A stretch of 64,000 bases of DNA, taken from positions 68,522,501 to 68,586,500 of the forward strand of contig NC_064614.1 of NCBI RefSeq assembly GCF_023898315.1, read 5' to 3'. Origin of the DNA: Schistocerca nitens. Lineage: Eukaryota; Arthropoda; Insecta; Orthoptera; Acrididae. Position numbers and translations under genes: made by a program. The stretch's first letter is position 1; every line of letters begins with the position of its first letter. The notes beneath the pieces are model-generated. The model made no database searches, had not been told where the DNA came from, and saw nothing but the letters and a program-made list of their open reading frames with translations. This document shows, piece after piece, positions 57,660-64,000 of the stretch.

Positions 57660-58330
57660 AGCGTTCGGTCAGGGTGCTCGTGGTGTGAAGCACTCCACGG
57701 CCGTTAGTAGAGGTCGGCACGGCACCTCTTACGAGACGAACGCACTTGATCCCAGACCCGCGAGCAGAACTCTGCGACGGCCTAAAAGGGCCAGTGCCAC
57801 GATGAGTCGAAGCGTCGTAACGAACGGAAGAGTGGCAAATTATTCATGCCGGGAAGTTGGCGCAACTAAGTTTGTCGAACGTGATAACTGAATAGCTTGG
57901 CAGCGGCGGCGGCGGCGGCGGGGGCGGCGGCGGTGGAGTCTGCGCCGCGCGACGCCCGGGGCCCGGCGGCGGATGTTGCTGCGCCAAGTTGAGCGCCGGC
58001 GCCAATTTGAATGGCCTCATCCGGCGCCCGGGGCACGCACGCGCCTTGTTAAAGCCGCGGAATTGTTGCGGTCTCGCTGGAGGCGGCGGCTCTTGCGAGG
58101 AACGCGGGGGCGGCTGCAGCGCCCCCAGCCAGAACCCACAACTTGCCGGCCGCTCACTGCCTGCTGCTGCATTTCGCAATAACTTCATTCTGGCCGCGCC
58201 GGTCTTAGCCGAATTCGCCTAAAAGTTGCTCCGCTCCATCTGCGGGGAGTGCACAATTAGCGCGGCTCCTTGTAGAACACACTCCCTACTTCGCAAGTTC
58301 CGGAGCGGAAGTCGGAATGTTTACACGGGG
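57660..58330. promoter_or_regulatory. CpG-rich island with GGC repeats, function unknown
   Basis: Very GC-rich, with a GGC run at 57902-57935 and several CGGCGCC-type palindromes at about 57960-58030. AATTAG and TTAATG homeodomain-like words lie at its right edge. Open frames on both strands are compositional. It could be an alternative promoter, a non-coding exon or an enhancer; no splice site stands out. Confidence 0.35.
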
Positions 58331-58432
58331 TCGGTTTATTAATGCAGACATTTCCTTACCCTTTCCAGTACTGTGCAGACTTCAAACATCACCTAACTCA
58401 ACAGGCTTCATGTCGGTAGAAAACTGCAGGGT

Positions 58433-59560
58433 GTCTGAAAAGTTACGGTAAAAACTTCAAAGTGTTATAGCACGCAAACTAGAACGGTTGGTCCAAAATT
58501 ATCCGCAGTGTACCTATACCATTTACTGCAATGCAAATAGGACACGTACATTAATATTCCAATTTAGCCCCATTACTTTCTAATGCACTTATCCATCGCT
58601 ACACAAGCTTCCTGGTATCATCAGAAAAGACCTTTTTCGACTGCGCAGCGAGTTGCCTACGCATCGCGTCTTCACTACTTTGCCCGAGATCAATAGACAG
58701 CTCTCTAATGCCTCTTTCAGTGGGACAAACAAGTCCTCGTAGGATGAAAAAAGATCGGGACCATCCGGAGGAGAGCCATTACTTCAGACCTCATTTCCCG
58801 GAGCGTTTCAGCAGTGTGGGCAGCAGCACGTGGACGGGCATTGTCGTTCGACAACTTTACACCTGAAACTTCCTGGCGGATTAAAACTGTTTGCCGGGCC
58901 GAGACTCGAACTCGGGAATTTAGCCTTTCACGGGCAAGTGCTCTACCATCTGAGCTACCCAAGCACGACTCACGCCCGGTCCTCACAGCTTTACTTCTGT
59001 CAGTACCTCGTCTCCTACCTTCCAAACTTTACAGAACCTCTCCTCCAGGTTCGCAGGAGAGCTTCTGTAAAATGTGGAAGGCACGAGACGAGGTACTAGC
59101 AGAAGTAAAGCTGTGAAGATGGGCCGTGAGTCGTGCTTGGGTAGCTCAGATAGAGCACTTGCCCGCGAAAGGCAAAGGTCCCGAGTTCGAGTCTCGGTCC
59201 GACACGCAGTTTTAATCTGCCATAAAGTTTCATATCAGTGCACACTCCGCTGCAGAGTGAAAATCTCATTCTGGAACATTGCACCTTTCGAAAGTAGTCA
59301 TCGGCGTTTGCTTCGAACTGCAGCTTTAGCCCGTCAGGAAGCATCTCGCTGTAAGGTACATTGTTAATTATTTTGCCACATTTCTGATAATGTTCCAATA
59401 CTGGGCCTTGTGCGTCCCGAAAAGCGGTAAGCATCAGTTTTCCTATGGATAGCTGGCTGTTAAATTTTTCCTGCTGGGCGATGGTGGATGTTTCCATTTC
59501 GTAGTCCGCCATACGCTGCCGGATGGAAATGGTGGATCCGCGTTTCCTCACCAGTGCTGA
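58433..59560 (-). pseudogene. Mariner-like transposase, split by a foldback element
   Basis: The catalytic part reads leftwards from about 59560: EETRIHHF, then LMLTAFRDAQGPVLEHYQKC (first Asp in FRD) and PYSEMLPDGLKLQFEA. After the foldback (58863-59233) it continues SNDNARPRAAAHTAETLREM with the second Asp. The third block (PYSPDLAPSDYH in the family) is lost. A possible end, CAGGGTGTCTGAAAAGTTAC, lies at 58427. The N-terminal DNA-binding half was not found. Confidence 0.7.
58863..59275. mobile_element. Palindromic foldback carrying tRNA-like arms
   Basis: The left arm (58863-59047) and right arm (59054-59233) are inverted copies. Each holds a tRNA-like segment: right arm GGGTAGCTCAGATAGAGCAC with A box, then TTGCCCGCGAAAGGCAAAGG, then B box GAGTTCGAGTCTCGG. 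An extra end, CATATCAGTGCACACTCCGC to CTCATTCTGG, lies on the right side only. Relics of the family occur at 9060 and 31345. The tRNA anticodon loop lacks the usual U33, so it is unlikely to be a working tRNA. Confidence 0.82.
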
Positions 59561-60034
59561 TTTTATCTAATAAGCCATCACGTTTGTAACGATAGTGATC
59601 CAAATGTTTTGGAGATGTCCAAACGCCTTTGGTTATTCAACACTGTGACCTGTTTCAGTATCCATATTGCACAGACAATGAAACCCATGCTGTAGTGGAT
59701 GATTTCGTAGGCAGAACCATGACTACTTCGCAGACGATGTGCCATTTCACCAGTGTCACTCGTCTGTCTGTGTAGACTCTGCCCTTCACGTACCCCATTG
59801 AAAGAAGTCAATCGGTATAATGTCAGGTAACCTAGAAGCTTAGGGACTCCTGCCAATCCGACGATCTGGAAACACCTGGACTAGAACATCGCGCACAGAC
59901 TGAGCCCAACGTTGCGGTGCACTGTCTTGTTGCAGAACGACTGTGTCTTGGTGGTCAGTCTTTTTCTCGAGAACAACTTCAGCAAATCAATTTAACTGTT
60001 ACAGTTAACTGTTTCTCCTGAGGAATAACCGGTA
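59561..60034. other. Transposon-like text, not assigned
   Basis: Broken frames on the minus strand with no catalytic motif that I can place. Possibly the N-terminal part of the mariner or another DDE element. Confidence 0.25.
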
Positions 60035-60290
60035 AAGTGGAAATGAGCATTTAGCGTCAGTGGCCGGGAGGCCCCTTACGGGGCAGGTCCGGCCGCCTTG
60101 GTGCAGGTCTTATTACATTAGACGCCATATTGGGCGACCTCGCACCGGATTGAGGATGAAATGATGATGAAGACAACACAACGCCCAGTCCCTGAGCCGA
60201 GGAAACCATCGACTCAGCCGGGAATAGAATTGGGCCCCTTAGGACGGCAGTCCCTCACGCTGACCATTCAGCTATTGGGCGGACAAACAT
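60035..60290 (-). mobile_element. tRNA-derived SINE (family F)
   Basis: GGCCGGGAGGCCCCTTACGG, then ATTGAGGATGAAATGATGAT form the body. A tRNA-like head in reverse at 60190-60285 (GTCCCTCACGCTGACCATTC for the D and anticodon arms) has its B box decayed to AGAATTGGGCC. No target duplication recognised. Confidence 0.6.
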
Positions 60291-60779
60291 AACTGGTCCC
60301 ACAATTCGATAAATCAAACAACACCACACATTCACTTTCGAGCGGTCCCGTTCTTCTTCCATCGCAGTAGGCGGATTGCTTGTGGTCCAGATGCAAATAT
60401 TGTATTTATGAACTAGCAGCGTCTGTGTTATTATTAAGAAGTGCAATGCAATCCACTGCAGCGACCACGTCTGCCAAGAAATACAGGTAATGTATTCGCA
60501 ACTGCCAGTATGAACCACCATCGGCTGTGTATTGGAATGATGAGAAAGGCAACTGCTACCGGATCGGAACACGGAACCGGATTTCCCGTTTTACGCGAGC
60601 GGTCTCGTTCACCGCTTCCGCTGTCCGCGAACGAACCATAACCAGACCCAAACTTCCATATGTCGTCATCATGTGTCACAACCCGCACACGTACGTTACA
60701 CATTTTCTCGTGCGAAGGAACACTGCATCATAGTCTTTCTTCGCCAAAACTAGGGCCTCGACTGTCCATACATATGCCC

Positions 60780-60960
60780 TTCCTGGACGGATTGCTTTGA
60801 TTATACTTCTACCCCCTCTTCTGCACTATTGCTGTGCTGGGTGGGATCCGCATCAGACTGGGTTGACGGACGATATCGAAAAAGTCCAAAGAAGGCAGCT
60901 TTTTTTCTGTTATCACGAACTGGGCGAGAGAGTGTAACACCGAAAATGCAGATAAAATAC
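60780..60960 (+). mobile_element. CR1-like LINE RT C-terminal fragment
   Basis: One frame reads LLYYCCAGWDPHQTGLTDDI then EKVQRRQLF, the conserved VRPxLEYCCAVWDPYQxGLT region of the CR1 copies at 1 and 13 kb. Short, truncated at both ends. 60291-60779 has nothing supported. Confidence 0.6.
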
Positions 60961-61099
60961 CTTCTGCACCATAAAAAAAATTTCGCCGTTTAATATCCGT
61001 TGATAGTATGTGCTGCACTTCTGACTGTGAATTTGTAAGCTTTATTACAGAAACTATACTTAATACCTATTTCTGATTGCATGTAACCGATTGTTTAGG

Positions 61100-62466
61100 T
61101 AGCGTAGCGTTCCAAAGGATTGGAAAAGGGCACAGGTCATCCCCGTTTTCAAGAAGGGACGTCGAACAGATGTGCAAAACTGTAGACCTATATCTCTAAC
61201 GTCGATCAGTTGAAGAATTTTGGAACACGTATTATGTTCGAGTGTAATGACTCTTCTGGAGAATAGAAATCTACTCTGTAGGAATCAGCATGGGTTTCGA
61301 AAAAGACGATCGTGTGAAACCCAGCTCGCGCTATTCGTCCACGAGACTCAGAGGGCCATAGACACGAGTTCCCAGGTAGATGCTGTGTTTCTTGACTTCC
61401 ACAAGGCGGTCGATACAGTTTCCCACAGTCGTTTAATGCACAAAGTAAGAGCATAAAGACTATCAGACCAATTGTGTGATTGGATTGAAGAGTCCCTAGA
61501 CAGCAGAACACAGCATGTCATTCTCAATGGAGAGAAGTCTTCCGAAGTAAGAGTGATTTCTGGTGTGCCGCAGGGGAGTGTCGTAGGACCGTTGCTATTC
61601 ACAATATACATAAATGACCTTGTGGATAACATCGGAAGTTCACTGAGGCTTTTTGCGGATGATGATGTGTTATATCGAGAGGTTGTAACAATGGAAAATT
61701 GTACTGAAATCCAGGAGGATCTGCAGCGAATTGACGCATGGTGCAGGGAATGGCGACTGAATCTCAATGTAGACAAGTGTAATGTGCTGCGGATACATAG
61801 AAAAAAAGATCCCTTATCATTTATTTACAATATAGCAGGTCAGCAACTGGAAGCAGTTAATTACATAAATTATCTGGGAGTAGGCATTAGGAGTGATTTC
61901 AAATGGAACGATCATATAAAGTTGATCGTCGGTAAAGCAGATGCCAGACTGAGATTCATGGAAGAATCCTAAAGCAATGCAATCCGAAAACAAAGGAACT
62001 AGGTTACAGTACACTTGTTCGTCCACTGTTTGAATACTGTTCACCAGTGTAGAATCCGTACCAGATAGGGTAGATAGAAGAGATAGATAAGATCCAACGG
62101 AGTGCAGCGCACTTAGTTACACGATCATTTAGTAATCGCGGAAGTGTTACGGAGATGACAGATGAACTCCAGTGGAAGACTCTGCAGGAGAGACGATCAG
62201 TAACTCGGTACGGGCTTTTGTTGAAGTTTCGAGAACATACCTTCACCGAGGAGTCAAGCAGTATATTGCTCCCTGCTACGTATATCTCGCGAAGAGACCA
62301 CGGCGATAAAATCAGAGAGGTTAGAGCCCACACAGAGAAATACCGACAGTCCTTCTTTCTACGAACAATACGAGACTGGAATAGAAGGGAGAACCGATAG
62401 AGGTACTCAAGGTACCCTCCGCCACACAGCGTCAGGTGGCTTGCGGAGTATGGATGTAGATGTAGA
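61100..62466 (+). mobile_element. CR1-like LINE, 5'-truncated, plus strand
   Basis: The RT starts near VPKDWKRAQVIPVFKKGRRT at about 61110 and continues to the 3' end with the tail GATGTAGATGTAG at 62453-62465. It is the only well-preserved plus-strand CR1 and belongs to the subfamily seen at 21165 and 56738. Confidence 0.85.
61110..62400 (+). pseudogene. CR1-like reverse transcriptase, few lesions
   Basis: Pieces in order: NCRPISLTSI, NQHGFRKRRSCETQLALFVH, VFLDFHKAVDTVSHSRLMHK (motif A with its first Asp), [30 protein letters not shown] (motif C), then LQWKTLQERRSVTRYGLLLK and the natural end IRDWNRRENR stop at 62400. Stops at about 61211 and 61457 and a frameshift near 61970 break it. Confidence 0.8.
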
Positions 62467-63241
62467 TTGTCATTATAATGAAAGTATTATAAATTGCTGG
62501 GTAATATCCAACAGAACTTTACTTAAATGTATCGATAACAACGACTGAATGGCAGTAGCTGTACTGTTGTTTATCCTTGCTATGGAGAGCTTCTGACGAT
62601 TTGAGAGCAGAGAGGAAGCAGAGCAAGTTGAGTCATGAAAGAGTGCGGAAGTGTTTGCCGGGCGCTCCCACAGACGTGGTGTGCAGCTATGATTGCGCCA
62701 GCTACAACATCGTAAGACTGTCAAGAGAAAATTGTAAACTTATATAGCCATTACCAAGAGGCATTTCTTTCACAGAGTAAGACTAACCTGAATAATAACC
62801 TGGAATAGTTGGCACTTGTAGGACACCTTTGTTTTCGTTGTCCTATCCAGTCGTAAAACTATGAAAACCGATTAACATTTTTGTGACAGTATTGTGTGTT
62901 TGCTAATAACCAGTTTCAGTCTAAATTTTCTGCCTCAGTAACTATTCGTTCTTGTATTGCGTAACAGAAGCTTAACTAATTTGCAGTTCTGAGTATTAAC
63001 TTCATTCACGTGAAGTAACGTAAAATTTCACTGGCTAAACTAATAACCAAACATACAGCTCAAATTAAGAGTGCACAGTTTGATTTATTCCGTATTTCGC
63101 TGAGCGAGTGACTTCTGCCGGCTTTGTATGTATTTTATTGTTGTTATATTGAAAGTAAAATCAGTTGTTCATTTGCTTAAAGGGAATTCAATTTAGTCTT
63201 TCAGTAATCAGAAGTAAATTGCCTGCCCTTTTCTAAATTTT
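62467..63241. other. AT-rich spacer, no gene seen
   Basis: No repeat or coding frame that I recognise. Confidence 0.35.
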
Positions 63242-63560
63242 GGCAACGGCCTTGCCGCAGTGGATACACCGGTTCCCGTGAGATCACCGAAGTTAAGCGC
63301 TGTTGGGCGTGGCTGGCAATTGGATGGGTGACCATCCTGTCGCCATGCGCGGTTGCCATTTCTCGGGGTGCACTCAGCCTGGTGGTGCCAATTGAGGAGC
63401 TACTCGACCGAATAGTAGCGGCTTCGGTCAAGAATGCCATCATAACGGCCGGGAGAGCGGCGTGCTGACACCACGACCCTCCTATCCGCATCCTCCTCTG
63501 AGGATGACACGGCGGTCGGATGGTCCCGGTAGGCCACTCGTGGCCTGAAGACGGAGTGGA
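63242..63560 (+). mobile_element. 5S-rRNA-derived SINE
   Basis: The first about 115 bp resemble 5S rRNA: TACACCGGTTCCCGTGAGAT, then CACCGAAGTTAAGCGCTGTT (box A and intermediate element) and GGATGGGTGACCATCC (box C). A 200-bp unrelated body follows, ending near GGCCTGAAGACGGAGTGG. Functional 5S genes would stop after about 120 bp at a T run, absent here, so I call it a SINE of the 5S-derived class (SINE3-like). No duplication recognised. Confidence 0.78.
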
Positions 63561-63684
63561 GTTTGCGCTACGTTACGCTGACGTTACTGGAACTAATTTT
63601 TTATACATAACAATGTTTTAGTTACACTTATTTAACCAGTAACTCCATTTAATTTTACTTTTTACATTTAGTAATTTAGAATAA

Positions 63685-64000
63685 GAAGGGAAAGCAGAAA
63701 GGTGGAAGGAGTATATAGAGGGTCTATACAAGGGCGATGTACTTGAGGACAATATTATGGAAATGGAAGAGGATGTAGATGAAGATGAAATGGGAGATAT
63801 GATACTGCGTGAAGAGTTTGACAGAGCACTGAAAGACCTGAGTCGAAACAAGGCCCCCGGAGTAGACAACATTCCATTGGAACTACTGACGGCCTTGGGA
63901 GAGCCAGTCCTGACAAAACTCTACCATCTGGTGAGCAAGATGTATAAAACAGGCGAAATACCCTCAGACTTCAAGAAGAATATAATAATTCCAATCCCAA
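63685..64000 (+). pseudogene. RTE-like LINE reverse transcriptase, N-terminal part, cut by window end
   Basis: The open frame reads RWKEYIEGLYKGDVLEDN, then LSRNKAPGVDNIPLELLTAL, then LVSKMYKTGEIPSDFKKN and IIIPIP at the window edge. The same blocks occur, decayed, at 35413-35216. No stop is seen in the 105 codons visible, so it may be intact beyond 64000. Confidence 0.78.

Noticed and set aside
57844-58222. Proline- and arginine-rich open frames on both strands
   Set aside because: Caused by GGC/GCC repeats in the CpG-rich island.
59140-59205. A functional tRNA gene in the foldback arm
   Set aside because: The anticodon loop lacks the usual U33 and the segment occurs in both palindrome arms and as relics.
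63242-63358. A functional 5S rRNA gene
   Set aside because: Several substitutions from 5S, no T-run terminator after 120 bp, and a SINE body follows.
1-64000. Bacterial operons, CRISPR arrays or prophage
   Set aside because: No regularly spaced direct repeats, no dense coding, no ribosome-binding-site pattern; all coding similarity is to eukaryotic transposons.

Overview
This window is eukaryotic nuclear DNA, not bacterial. It has a spliced exon start with a consensus donor, RNA polymerase III-type SINEs, non-LTR and LTR retrotransposons, DNA transposons of several superfamilies, long microsatellites and AT-rich spacers. The SINE families (one recurring tail about 200 bp long, found eight times), the CR1-like LINEs with GATGTA-repeat tails and the RTE-like LINEs match, from memory, repeats common in large-genome grasshoppers and locusts such as Schistocerca. 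That taxonomic call rests on recall, not on a search.

Only one piece of a host gene is convincing. A GC- and CpG-rich promoter or 5'UTR (about 25300-25842) leads into a short first coding exon on the plus strand (25843-25897). It encodes an 18-residue hydrophobic signal-peptide-like start and stops at a strong GTAAGT donor. If this is right, most of the DNA to the right is the first intron of a secreted or membrane protein gene. A second GC-rich island at about 57660-58330 has no gene I can name.

Layout. 0.3-6.1 kb: a Tc1-like element split by a CR1 LINE (itself hit by a SINE) and by a gypsy integrase scrap. 6.4-9 kb: LTR-like DNA with a repeated small-hairpin motif. 10.3-17.2 kb: an L2-like LINE end, then an old CR1 with a younger CR1 and a SINE inserted in it. 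19-20.4 kb: a dead pogo/Tigger element. 21-25 kb: a LINE fragment, several SINEs and a 56-bp-TIR element. 25.3-25.9 kb: host exon 1. 31-39.6 kb: dead Tc1-like, CR1, RTE-like and DDE elements. 40.5-43.7 kb: a gypsy element lacking reverse transcriptase. 46.7-48.1 kb: a nearly intact Tc1 element. 48.5-60.3 kb: mariner, SINE, foldback, Tc1 and hAT elements, many nested with clear target duplications. 60.8-64 kb: CR1 copies, a 5S-rRNA-derived SINE and the start of another RTE-like LINE.

The genes do not form an operon or pathway. The elements interact as a stack of insertions whose relative ages can be read from who interrupts whom. The most unusual cross-cutting signal is a hammerhead-ribozyme-like core (CTGANGA, a short stem-loop, GAAAC) at six or more unrelated loci.
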